Shown here: piece after piece, positions 49,510-58,428 of the stretch | How the letters are laid out: every line of letters starts with the position of its first letter | How positions within the stretch are numbered: the stretch's first letter is position 1 | Source: HGM04593 sp045647885 | Lineage (GTDB): Bacteria > Bacteroidota > Bacteroidia > Bacteroidales > Bacteroidaceae | Direction of reading: 5' to 3' | DNA: 64,000 nt | Assembly (NCBI GenBank): GCA_045647885.1 | Contig: JAZRMX010000037.1 | Coordinates: forward strand, 1 to 64,000 | Made by a program: the position numbers and the translations under genes | Notes under the pieces: model-generated | Seen by the model: only the letters and a program-made list of their open reading frames with translations | What the model was told of the DNA's origin: nothing | Database searches by the model: none

Positions 49510-52500
49510 ATGAAAACATTTAATTTTAAAACCCTGCTCGCAGCCCTCTTGTTGCTGTGCAGTAGCGTGCTTTGTGCACAAGACATAAGTATTACCGTTG
49601 AAGGCTTCTATTTCAATGGAATTTACTACAGATTTGCAGGTGGCAACACCGTTTCTGTGGGCAAAGGAAATTACAGCGGAGACATAGAAATACCCGAAAC
49701 TGTAATATGTAACATAGAGTTGCTTGATGGCTACTACACTGTTACCGGCATTGCCGACAGGGCTTTTGAGAATTGCACAGAACTCACAAGCGTTACAATT
49801 CCAAGCACAGTTAAAACCATTGGAGAATGGGCTTTCTACAATTGTACAGCACTCACAAATATAACCATTGGCAATAGGGTGAAAACTATTGGGAATTATG
49901 CTTTCTACAATTGTACAGCACTCACAAGTATTAGAATTCCTGCAAGCGTAACTTCTATAAACCTTGGAGCATTTTTTGGTTGCACGGGAATAAAAGATAT
50001 TATTATAGAAGACGGAACAACACCGCTCTTTATAGATGTTAAATGGTGGGGTAACGCCTACCACGGCACAGCAGGAGCATTTATGGATAGTTCGCTGGAA
50101 ACACTATATTTAGGTAGACAAATCACCTATCCCGATGACAGTTGGACTCAAACATCACCATTCTATTCAACATCATTAAGAAATGTCACAATCACAAATA
50201 ACGTAACAAATATTGGTAACGGTTTCTTTAAAAGCTGCAGTAACCTCGAAAGCATTACAATTCCAAACAGCGTCACCTACATCGGGGATTATGCATTTTC
50301 GGGGTGTGGAGCAATGATTTGTGAACTAATAATCCCGGACAGCGTCACTTACATCGGCGAGTCTGCTTTCTATAATTGCAGCAGCCTCACCGGCAATTTA
50401 ACAATACCTCAAAAAATTACAACAATTAATAATTATGCTTTTTATAACTGCAGTGGCCTTACCGGGCTATCTATCCCCAATAGCGTAACAAGCATAGGTG
50501 AATCTGCATTTTATGGATGTAGTAATATTGCAGGTAAAATAGCAATACCCAATGGAGTTAGCGTTATTAACAAACAAACATTTGCAAATTGCAGCAAGAT
50601 TGAGGGTGTTAGAATTCCAAGCAGTGTTACCTCAATAGATTACGCAGCTTTTTATGGTTGCACAGGAATAAAAGATATTATTATAGAAGACGGAACAACA
50701 CCGCTATATATGGCCGAAAGTTATAATTATAGAGGTCTGAAAGGAACTTTCCGAGATTCTCCTTTAGATACTCTTTATTTAGGAAGGCCAATAACATACC
50801 CATATAATGATTACAATAAGTGTTCACCTTTCTCATCAACGAGTTTAAGAAAGGTTACATTTGGTGAATCTGTAAGCGATATTAACGATTGTATGTTCAG
50901 TGGTTGCAGAAACCTCGAAAGCATTACAATTCCAAGCAATGCTACTTTCATAGGCTATAATGCATTCAGCGATTGCGAAAGCCTTACAAGCATTACAATT
51001 CCCAACAGCGTAACAACGATTGGAGACAACGCGTTCTGTTATTGCTACAGCCTCACAAGTGCTACTATAGGCAACAGTGTGGAAACAATTGGAAAGAGAG
51101 CTTTCTCCAACACAGCCATCGCAAGCATTATAATACCCAACTGCGTAACGACTATTGGAGAAGGAGCTTTCGAATATTGTGGCAGCCTCGCAAGCGTAAC
51201 TATTCCTAACAGCGTAACAACAATCGGAGAAAATGCATTCCGAATGAGTAGCTACGATTGCTCACTAAACGCAGTGCATATAAGCAACCTTTCGGCGTGG
51301 TGCAAAATTACATTCCCCAACAACGAAAGTTCCCCACTGCTTAATGCACATAATCTATATTTGAATGGCAATTTGGTTACCGACCTTGTAATTCCAAGCG
51401 ATATTACCGAGATTAAAGACCACACCTTCCAAGGATGTAACAGCATCACAAGCGTAAGAATCCACGACAGGGTAACAAGAGTGGGTATTGCTGCATTCGA
51501 GTGGTGTGGCAACCTCACCGGGGAACTTATAATTCCTAACAGCGTGACACGCATCGAAGGATGGGCTTTCAAAGAAACCAATATAACCGGGCTTAAACTG
51601 GGCAAAGGATTGACACACATTGGTAACGATGCATTCTACAGATGCCACAACCTTACAGGAGAGCTTGTCATACCCGACGGGGTGGAAACTATCGATAGCA
51701 ATGCATTCTTCGGGTGTTATAACCTCTGTGGTGAGCTCACAATCCCCAACAGTGTAAAGACTATAGGGGGAAGTGCATTTCAAGGAGCTAATTTCACAAG
51801 CCTTAAAATGGGAAATGGTGTTGAGTCTATTGGGGGAACTGCATTTGCCGATTATGGTAGCAAGGGTAGCATCAAGGATGTGTATATTACCGACCTTGCC
51901 GCCTGGTGCAGAATAAATTTTAATGCAGGAAATGCCAATCCCTTGAACGGAGGTGCCAACCTGCACTTGAACGGCAAGTTACTCACCAGCCTTGCCATCC
52001 CCGACGATGTTACCGAAATCAAGCAATATGCTTTTTATAATTGCCTGAGTATTGACACCATTGATTTTGGCAATGTAACAAGCATTGGAAATAGCGCGTT
52101 CTATAATTGTTACAACCTTGCCGGGGAACTCATAATCCCCAACAGCGTAACAGTGATAGATTATAGTGCATTTGCGAATCACCCCTACAGCAATGGATTG
52201 ACAAGCATTGTGTTTGGCGACGGAATAACTGAATTGAAAGGTGGCACATTTGCTAGATGTAACAATATAAAAGAGATAACATTTGGTAAAAACATTGAAA
52301 GAATAGAGAAAAACACATTTGAGAATTGGAGCTACTCATCTCTCACTTTTAACAGCGACACGGTGAAAGACTGGTTTAGAAATTCTGAATGGGTTACCGA
52401 AGTACACTTCGGCGGCAATGTGAAGGCCATTACCGAAGGAGCATTTGCAAATTGTAACATAGACTCGGTACACATTACCACAGGAATAACCTCGATTGGC

Positions 52501-54795
52501 GATTATGCCTTCTCGTGGAACAAGAACCTGCGCAAGTTAACTGTTGCACCGGAAAACAGCGTTTATAACGCTATTGAAGAACATAATGTAATTATGGAAA
52601 CAGCCACCAACAAGGTGGTGCTTGCCGGGCGTGGTGCCACAATACCTAATCACGCTACTTCCATAGGCAACGGAGCTTTCAACGGCCTGCTTGGTGTAAA
52701 CGAACTTATTATACCCGCAAGCATTGAGAGTATCGGCGACTGGGCTTTCGACGGTTGCGAGGAACTTAAAACAGTCATAAACTACTCGGGCCTGCTTCTC
52801 ACAAAAGGCTCTATCGACCACGGCTATGTTGCTTATTATGCCGAGAATGTTACAAATATCACAGGCATTGTAGACGATTATGTATTTCTAACCATCGATA
52901 CGGCGAACTACCTAATCGACTATATTGGTGAGACCGATGCACTTGTTCTTCCCAATGATTTTAACGGTGAGGATTACACCATTGTTTCCGGAGCATTCAA
53001 GAACAAAAAGGCAATCACAAACATCACCCTGTCAAATGGTGTTACCGAGATTGGCGACAGCGCATTTGCAAGGTGTACTGCCCTCGAAGAGCTCAACATT
53101 TCGGCAACAGTAGGGAAAATTGGCAAAGGCATTACCGCCGAATGCAATGCCCTTGCAGCCATTAGTGTAGCCGAGTGGAACACCACGTTCGACAGCCGCG
53201 AGGAGTGCAACGCCGTGATAAGTAACATTGAGTATATTGCATCGGGTGACACAACGTGGGTGGCAACCACAAGCCCTGAGGCCGGCAACACCTACATTCT
53301 CGAATGCCCATTGTTCAACAAAGTTCAGGGCGTGCGCAAGGCACTCTACAACAAGAATGGTTCCATTGTTGAGTGGAAGACTCTCGACGAAACAGACGAC
53401 AGCTTCTTGTGGAAGGTGGAAAGTACCGCAACAGGCAATGTACTCAAAAGCGTGAAGGATGGCCGTTACCTCATAGGTAAGGAGTACAATGAAACAAACT
53501 GGACTCTGGAAAGTTCGTCCACCGGTTGTGAATTCAGCATCATAGCTCTCGATGGGAACGAGGTATCAATCTCCATCACCAACCGTCACCTGCACGCAGG
53601 AGGACACCAAGAAGGAAATGGCAGCGAGGGAAGAATCGTCAGCTGGGAAACCAACTCGGCCAACAGTGCATCGGCGTGGGTTTTTGTAGAGCAAAAAATT
53701 GACAACATTTCACAATGTGCCAACACTCTTGTACTCGGTTGCAAGACAACCATAATCCCAGAAAGCGTTGTAGCCATCGGTGAGGGAGCGTTCTGCGGTG
53801 TTCAGGAATTGCAATCTATAACAATCCCTGCAAGCGTTACTGCAATAGGCAAAGAGGCATTCAAAGGATGTTCAAGACTCGAAACAATCTATTGTAAGGG
53901 AACAACCCCGGCAACTATCTATGGCAACACGTTCAGCAATTACAATGCCACATTGTATGTGCCCACAGGTTCAAAGGAGGCTTACCAAGCAGCATCGTAC
54001 TGGAGTAATTTTGTAAACATTGTGGAAGAGGAGTCTACTACTCTTCCCGGTGACATCACAGGCGACAATGTTGTAAACGTGGGCGACATTACTACTATCG
54101 CGGCAATGATTCTCGACGAGTCTTTGATGAACGATGCCGCAGATATCAACGATGATGGTGTAGTAAACGTGGGTGATATTACAACACTCGTTAGTATGAT
54201 TCTTGGTTCCAACTCTGCTCCTGCCCGCGCAGCAGCTACCCGCTCTGCCGACGCACCTGTTGTTTCTGCAAACTTTGACGAGGAGGGAACAATGCTCATC
54301 AACGTATTTAACCCCGGTTATCCCTTCACAGCTGCGCAGTTCGACCTCTCATTCGAGGGTGGCATCAGCGTAGTTACCGATGGTGAGTACTTTGATGTAT
54401 TCTTGGGAAGCCGCACAACAAGCCGCAACCACAGCGAGCCCGAGTGCAACACCCAGCCCGACGGTTCACTCCGCGTGGTTATCCTCTCATTGAAGAACAA
54501 GCTATTTGATGGCACAGAGGGTGACATTGCTAATATCAACCTCGATGTTACAGGTATTGCCGATGGTGAGTACAAGTACACTATCAAGAACATCGTTCTT
54601 TCTGACCCCCAGTCACAGATTAAATATCCGGCCGATGTTGAGGGTTCACTTTGGGTAACTGCTACAGGCATCGACAGCATTACTGCCGGCAGCCAGAACT
54701 GCAATGAGGATATTTATGACCTCAGCGGTCGCAAGGTTGCTAACCCTGTTAAGGGTGGTATTTACATCAAAGGTGGTAAGAAATTCATTATGTAA
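49510..54795 (+). CDS. BspA-like leucine-rich-repeat surface protein with dockerin and cohesin-like domains (second, large)
   Basis: This 1761-residue secreted protein has a signal peptide (1-24) closely related to that of the preceding gene. A long series of BspA/LRR_5 repeats (about 70-1250) carries two related inserts reading GCTGIKDIIIEDGTTPL, each followed by a TLYLGR-ITYP strand. A probable ricin-like beta-trefoil region follows (about 1260-1395; NTYILECPLFNKVQG, GRYLIGKEYNETNW, HLHAGGHQEGNGSEGRI). Two more LRRs lead to a dockerin pair (about 1513-1570), a cohesin-like domain (about 1580-1715) and the YDLSGRKV tail. The last 240 codons are almost identical in DNA to the first gene. It starts 27 bp after that gene and may be co-transcribed with it. 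Confidence 0.88.
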   Translation: MKTFNFKTLLAALLLLCSSVLCAQDISITVEGFYFNGIYYRFAGGNTVSVGKGNYSGDIEIPETVICNIELLDGYYTVTGIADRAFENCTELTSVTIPSTVKTIGEWAFYNCTALTNITIGNRVKTIGNYAFYNCTALTSIRIPASVTSINLGAFFGCTGIKDIIIEDGTTPLFIDVKWWGNAYHGTAGAFMDSSLETLYLGRQITYPDDSWTQTSPFYSTSLRNVTITNNVTNIGNGFFKSCSNLESITIPNSVTYIGDYAFSGCGAMICELIIPDSVTYIGESAFYNCSSLTGNLTIPQKITTINNYAFYNCSGLTGLSIPNSVTSIGESAFYGCSNIAGKIAIPNGVSVINKQTFANCSKIEGVRIPSSVTSIDYAAFYGCTGIKDIIIEDGTTPLYMAESYNYRGLKGTFRDSPLDTLYLGRPITYPYNDYNKCSPFSSTSLRKVTFGESVSDINDCMFSGCRNLESITIPSNATFIGYNAFSDCESLTSITIPNSVTTIGDNAFCYCYSLTSATIGNSVETIGKRAFSNTAIASIIIPNCVTTIGEGAFEYCGSLASVTIPNSVTTIGENAFRMSSYDCSLNAVHISNLSAWCKITFPNNESSPLLNAHNLYLNGNLVTDLVIPSDITEIKDHTFQGCNSITSVRIHDRVTRVGIAAFEWCGNLTGELIIPNSVTRIEGWAFKETNITGLKLGKGLTHIGNDAFYRCHNLTGELVIPDGVETIDSNAFFGCYNLCGELTIPNSVKTIGGSAFQGANFTSLKMGNGVESIGGTAFADYGSKGSIKDVYITDLAAWCRINFNAGNANPLNGGANLHLNGKLLTSLAIPDDVTEIKQYAFYNCLSIDTIDFGNVTSIGNSAFYNCYNLAGELIIPNSVTVIDYSAFANHPYSNGLTSIVFGDGITELKGGTFARCNNIKEITFGKNIERIEKNTFENWSYSSLTFNSDTVKDWFRNSEWVTEVHFGGNVKAITEGAFANCNIDSVHITTGITSIGDYAFSWNKNLRKLTVAPENSVYNAIEEHNVIMETATNKVVLAGRGATIPNHATSIGNGAFNGLLGVNELIIPASIESIGDWAFDGCEELKTVINYSGLLLTKGSIDHGYVAYYAENVTNITGIVDDYVFLTIDTANYLIDYIGETDALVLPNDFNGEDYTIVSGAFKNKKAITNITLSNGVTEIGDSAFARCTALEELNISATVGKIGKGITAECNALAAISVAEWNTTFDSREECNAVISNIEYIASGDTTWVATTSPEAGNTYILECPLFNKVQGVRKALYNKNGSIVEWKTLDETDDSFLWKVESTATGNVLKSVKDGRYLIGKEYNETNWTLESSSTGCEFSIIALDGNEVSISITNRHLHAGGHQEGNGSEGRIVSWETNSANSASAWVFVEQKIDNISQCANTLVLGCKTTIIPESVVAIGEGAFCGVQELQSITIPASVTAIGKEAFKGCSRLETIYCKGTTPATIYGNTFSNYNATLYVPTGSKEAYQAASYWSNFVNIVEEESTTLPGDITGDNVVNVGDITTIAAMILDESLMNDAADINDDGVVNVGDITTLVSMILGSNSAPARAAATRSADAPVVSANFDEEGTMLINVFNPGYPFTAAQFDLSFEGGISVVTDGEYFDVFLGSRTTSRNHSEPECNTQPDGSLRVVILSLKNKLFDGTEGDIANINLDVTGIADGEYKYTIKNIVLSDPQSQIKYPADVEGSLWVTATGIDSITAGSQNCNEDIYDLSGRKVANPVKGGIYIKGGKKFIM

Positions 54796-54818
54796 TTTTT
54801 AATATCCCTTCTATACTC

Positions 54819-54857
54819 AACGAGTCGCGGTACACACTGTACCGTGACTCGTTTTTT
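54819..54857 (+). terminator. Terminator after the BspA genes
   Basis: AACGAGTCGCGGTAC pairs with GTACCGTGACTCGTT with one G-T mismatch around ACACT, followed by a T-run. Confidence 0.9.
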
Positions 54858-54879
54858 GTTTATTGAAATAATAACTCCT

Positions 54880-55235
54880 CCCCTTGCCTTGCGAGGTGGA
54901 GGCGTCGGCTTGCCGACGGAGGGGAGCGGGAAAAAACAATACCATCATCCCCCTCGCCTTACAGGCCACTCCCCTTGTTGCATCAAGTGGGAGAGTTTTA
55001 ATGCCCTAAAAATTAATAAGACATAAGAACAGGGCGCACTGATAGTGCGAGGTGTAGGGGCGAACCGATGTGTCTGCCCAAAATAAAATAAGACAGAAGA
55101 ACAGAACGCACAAAATGTGCGCACAAAAGAACATAATAAACAAAACCACAAACCCGTAGGGGCAGACCGATGTGTCTGCCCAAAAAAAGAATACAACAAA
55201 AAGGGCGAACACATCGGTTCGCCCCTACAAAGAAA
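54880..55235. repeat. Mosaic of intergenic hairpin repeats
   Basis: The 508-bp gap after the second BspA gene has no gene. It holds a CGTCGG-CTTG-CCGACG hairpin near 54902 and three related 26-bp units. 55054-55079 reads GTAGGGGCGAACC...TGTCTGCCC. 55156-55181 is palindromic (GGGCAGAC/GTCTGCCC). 55203-55228 is inverted and palindromic (GGGCGAAC/GTTCGCCC). The first unit combines one arm of each of the others. Confidence 0.85.
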
Positions 55236-55303
55236 CAACAACCAACAACAAGCATAGGCTGACCAAAGGCCAGCCTATGCGTAAGGGAAACAATACCAGG
55301 CAA

Positions 55304-55609
55304 TTACTTGCCGTAAGACTCCTCGTCCTCGGCAACCATACGAAGGTCGTCGCCGGTATCATCGTAAAGCTTTACAGAATCTTTGTCGTCACCAATAAGC
55401 GCGGCAATCTTCTTCTCAATCTCATCGACCTCGGCAGGAGGGAAATACTCAAGAAGTTCCTCGCGCGAATATAGACAAAGTGTTGCGGCATCGCACATAA
55501 GCACCTCGCCAAGCGAGCCTTCGCTATGCAGGTTCTTAATAAGTTCGCGGCACTCGTCGCTTGTAGCGCGGCCGTCGAGGTAATTCAGGATTTTATCTTC
55601 GCGTTCCAT
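55304..55609 (-). CDS. Small acidic protein downstream of mrp
   Basis: The 101-residue acidic protein of unknown function begins MEREDKILNYLDGRATSDEC, which resembles the short N-terminal helical segment of anti-sigma-factor-like proteins, but it has no transmembrane helix. The C-terminal half is charged (EVDEIEKKIAALIGDDKDS). It starts 8 bp after the mrp stop and is the last gene of the leftward run. The anti-sigma resemblance is weak. Confidence 0.65.
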   Translation of the reverse strand: MEREDKILNYLDGRATSDECRELIKNLHSEGSLGEVLMCDAATLCLYSREELLEYFPPAEVDEIEKKIAALIGDDKDSVKLYDDTGDDLRMVAEDEESYGK

Positions 55610-55617
55610 AAACTCAC

Positions 55618-56721
55618 TTATTTATGTGTCTCTACAATCTTTGTCTGCGGCAGTTCGGCATTACGCTTTCTTGCATTCTCCACCAATGCGCCGGCAACCT
55701 CCATAAAGGCAAAGCCGTCGGGGGTATTCTTCATTGCAATGGGCACACCCTCGTCGCCACTCTCACAGATACTCTGCACAAGGGGTATTTGACCAATGAG
55801 AGGAACGTTGAACGCCTCGGCCATACGCTTACCACCCTCTTTTCCAAATATATAATACTTGTTCTGCGGGAGCTCGGCAGGGGTGAACCACGCCATATTT
55901 TCCACCACACCAAGGATGGGCACGGCTACCTTGTCATTCATAAACATATTTACTCCCTTAATGGCTGCTGCGAGCGACACCTCCTGGGGTGTTGTTACCA
56001 CCACCGCGCCTGTGAGAGCAAGGCTCTGAACTATGGTAAGATGTATGTCGCTGGTACCGGGAGGGAGGTCTATGAGGAAATAGTCGAGGTCGCCCCAGTT
56101 TGCGTCGGCTATAAGCTGTTTCAAGGCATTGCTTGCCATACTTCCGCGCCAGAGAATTGCCTGGTCGGGGTCTACAAAGAAGCCTATTGAGAGTATCTTA
56201 ACGCCGTATTTTTCCACGGGTTTTATGAGGTCGCGGCCATCGATATGCTCGCTGTAGGGGCGTTCATCCTCCACGCTGAACATTTTGGGGATTGAGGGGC
56301 CGAAGATGTCGGCATCGAGCAAACCTACTTTATAGCCCAAGCGTGCAAGCGCTATCGCAAGGTTGGCCGACACGGTGGATTTACCCACGCCGCCCTTGCC
56401 CGACGATATTGCAATAACATTCTTCACCTGTGGCAGGAACTTGCCCACCTCGGGGCGCGCCGCCTGACGCGACACGACGGTGATGTTACCCACAATTTCC
56501 ACATCCTTGCCCACGTATGTGAGTATGGCGGTCTCGGCCGATTTAACTACGGAGCGTATGAAGGGGTCGGTGGGCTTGTCGAATATCAGCGAGAAGGATA
56601 CTTTATTTCCCTCTATGCGTATGTTATCGTCGACCATTTCGGCCTCGACAAGGTTCTTGCCGCTGCCGGGGTAGCGCACCTTTGTAAGTGCGTCGAGTAT
56701 GAGTTTGGGATATAATGCCAT
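55618..56721 (-). CDS. Mrp/ApbC-family P-loop ATPase (Fe-S cluster carrier type)
   Basis: The 367-residue protein has an N-terminal DUF59/MIP18-like domain (about 1-90) and a deviant Walker A, SSGKGGVGKSTVSANLA, near 108. Asp-rich GLLDADIFGPSIPKMF and IDLPPGTSDIHLTIVQ follow. Family members carry Fe-S clusters to apoproteins. The CxxC that binds the bridging cluster in many members is absent here; the segment reads VENMAWFTPAELPQNKYYIFG. It lies 6 bp downstream of the Dabb gene. Confidence 0.9.
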   Translation of the reverse strand: MALYPKLILDALTKVRYPGSGKNLVEAEMVDDNIRIEGNKVSFSLIFDKPTDPFIRSVVKSAETAILTYVGKDVEIVGNITVVSRQAARPEVGKFLPQVKNVIAISSGKGGVGKSTVSANLAIALARLGYKVGLLDADIFGPSIPKMFSVEDERPYSEHIDGRDLIKPVEKYGVKILSIGFFVDPDQAILWRGSMASNALKQLIADANWGDLDYFLIDLPPGTSDIHLTIVQSLALTGAVVVTTPQEVSLAAAIKGVNMFMNDKVAVPILGVVENMAWFTPAELPQNKYYIFGKEGGKRMAEAFNVPLIGQIPLVQSICESGDEGVPIAMKNTPDGFAFMEVAGALVENARKRNAELPQTKIVETHK

Positions 56722-56727
56722 CGTTCG

Positions 56728-57030
56728 TTAGATTTCGTAATCAACATCGGCACGCAACTCGCGCACCTCTTTGCAATATGCTGCCACCGCCTTGTGTGCA
56801 GGGTGCACCTTATAACGGTCGAGAGCCTCTTTATCGTCGAAAGTAGATATAAGCACTGCGTCGTACGCCGAAGCACTGGGGGTAATATTCACACCCACCT
56901 CCATAGAACGAATTTCGGGAACCACACCCACAAGAGCTTCAAGATGCTCTTTCATCCACTGCGCGTGCTCAACACGAGTCTTTCCTCCTGCGCCTTCAAC
57001 AAAGCGCCACATTACAATATGTTTAAGCAT
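56728..57030 (-). CDS. Dabb-family (stress-responsive A/B barrel) protein
   Basis: The 100-residue ferredoxin-like alpha/beta barrel protein starts MLKHIVMWRF, has a SMEVGVNITPSASAYDAVLISTF core and a YKVHPAHKAVAAY segment, all typical of Dabb domains. These form dimers and sometimes bind small hydrophobic molecules; the role here is unknown. It lies between trmB (9-bp gap) and mrp. Confidence 0.85.
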   Translation of the reverse strand: MLKHIVMWRFVEGAGGKTRVEHAQWMKEHLEALVGVVPEIRSMEVGVNITPSASAYDAVLISTFDDKEALDRYKVHPAHKAVAAYCKEVRELRADVDYEI

Positions 57031-57039
57031 AATATTCTG

Positions 57040-57798
57040 TTATTTACTTGTTTGCAGACCGCTGCGCTTGCTGCGGTTGTAACTACGGTATTCGTCGAGT
57101 TCAATCTCCACGTTAGGTTCCTCGAAGGTATCCTTGCCGTCGAGCCCGAATGAGATATATTTTATGGTGAGACCACGCTCGAGCCACTGCGACTCGTAGT
57201 ATGTGCGTATAGAAAGAATCTCACCCACCTCCTCCTGTGCATAAACATCGCTTATGCAAGCGCGCACGGGAAGGTTGTTCACCTCAGTCACATATTTTGT
57301 GTATGTGAACATAAAGTTACTGTCGGTCTTAAGATGCACCACTGCGTCGGGAGCGAGAATCTTCGCATAACGTTGCAGGAAGAGCGACGAGGTGAGTCGT
57401 TTGGTGTATTTCTTCATCTGCGGGTCGGGGAATGTGAGCCATATCTCGCTCACCTCGCCGGCTGCGAAGAAGTGGTCTATAATCTCTATGGTGGTGCGCA
57501 AGAAACCCACATTGGTGAGGTTGTTGTTTATGGCATCGGTAGCACCGGTCCACATACGCGCACCTTTTATATCTACACCAATGAAATTCTTGTCGGGGAA
57601 CTTGCGTGCGAGGGCAACGGTATACTCTCCCCTGCCACAGCCAAGTTCCAGCACAATGGGATTATCATTTTTAAAGAAATCCCTTCCCCAATGCCCCTTC
57701 ATTTCAAAAGGGCGAGCATCGCCCATAGAAAAGTGATGCTCGATTACATTGGGATATTGTGCCATATCGGCAAATTTTTTCAATTTACCCTTTCCCAT
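57040..57798 (-). CDS. trmB: tRNA (guanine-N7-)-methyltransferase TrmB
   Basis: TrmB methylates G46 of tRNA with SAM. The 252-residue protein has the SAM site VLELGCGRGEYTVALA near 48, FIGVDIKGARMWTGA, and the catalytic LTFPDPQMKKYTKRLTS near 120. The HLKTDSNFMFTYT and C-terminal TYYESQWLERGLTIKYISF segments are typical. It is followed by the Dabb gene and preceded by the DUF975 gene with a 3-bp gap. Confidence 0.95.
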   Translation of the reverse strand: MGKGKLKKFADMAQYPNVIEHHFSMGDARPFEMKGHWGRDFFKNDNPIVLELGCGRGEYTVALARKFPDKNFIGVDIKGARMWTGATDAINNNLTNVGFLRTTIEIIDHFFAAGEVSEIWLTFPDPQMKKYTKRLTSSLFLQRYAKILAPDAVVHLKTDSNFMFTYTKYVTEVNNLPVRACISDVYAQEEVGEILSIRTYYESQWLERGLTIKYISFGLDGKDTFEEPNVEIELDEYRSYNRSKRSGLQTSK

Positions 57799-57801
57799 AG
57801 C

Positions 57802-58410
57802 TTATGCAGCGATTTTTTGTTCGTACTCTGCTTTCAACTCCTCGTAATAATTGGCAAAAGTTGCATTCATATAAGGTGTAACCCATATAGCAGCAATACC
57901 CAAAGTGATTATTTCCAATAAAATCCAACCAATGAAGCTTAAGAACAGACAGAAGAACTCCCATTTATGTCCCTGCATCATTGCCATACTGCGCTCAATG
58001 GCAGCATTATAGGACAATTCGGGGTTATCCTTAAGTACAAACAGGGTCTGTGAATATGCCATACCTTTTACAAACGCGGGAATGATAAGAAGCAATGCCC
58101 ACAAGATGAGATATACATATTCCAACAAGGCTGTACCTGTAATGCGCAGATAATCGTTGTAACCTACAAACAATTTCTCAACCTTGGCAGGCTCTCCGGT
58201 ACGTTTGTTGTCGAGGAATAAGACTGTATAAGAATATGCCATAGGAATCATAAGCAGGGTGGTTATAATTGAATAATCCCACATACTGCTTTCTGCGAAA
58301 GAAACGACCCAACCAAGAAGGAAATATACAAAAGTGAGTATGGCAAACTGTGTCCACTGGCCCTTGAGCTGCTCACAAGCTGCTTTTTTTAAAGATTTGA
58401 AATTTGACAT
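57802..58410 (-). CDS. DUF975 family membrane protein
   Basis: The 202-residue integral membrane protein has about five or six hydrophobic segments. The N-terminal SLKKAACEQLKGQWTQFAILTFVYFLLG and the later YSQTLFVLKDNPELSYNAAIERSMAMMQGHKWEFFCLFLSFIGW are typical of DUF975. The function is unknown. It lies between ilvE (18-bp gap) and trmB on the same strand. Confidence 0.85.
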   Translation of the reverse strand: MSNFKSLKKAACEQLKGQWTQFAILTFVYFLLGWVVSFAESSMWDYSIITTLLMIPMAYSYTVLFLDNKRTGEPAKVEKLFVGYNDYLRITGTALLEYVYLILWALLLIIPAFVKGMAYSQTLFVLKDNPELSYNAAIERSMAMMQGHKWEFFCLFLSFIGWILLEIITLGIAAIWVTPYMNATFANYYEELKAEYEQKIAA

Positions 58411-58428
58411 ATTTACGTATTTTTTATT

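Noticed and set aside
47074..54795. Cellulosome-like complex from dockerin and cohesin-like domains
   Set aside because: Both domains lie in the same proteins with no glycoside hydrolase attached; such modules are common on Bacteroidales surface proteins without cellulosomes.
54844..55026. 60-codon frame after the second BspA gene
   Set aside because: It starts in the terminator and runs through intergenic hairpin repeats; the product is proline- and glycine-rich noise.
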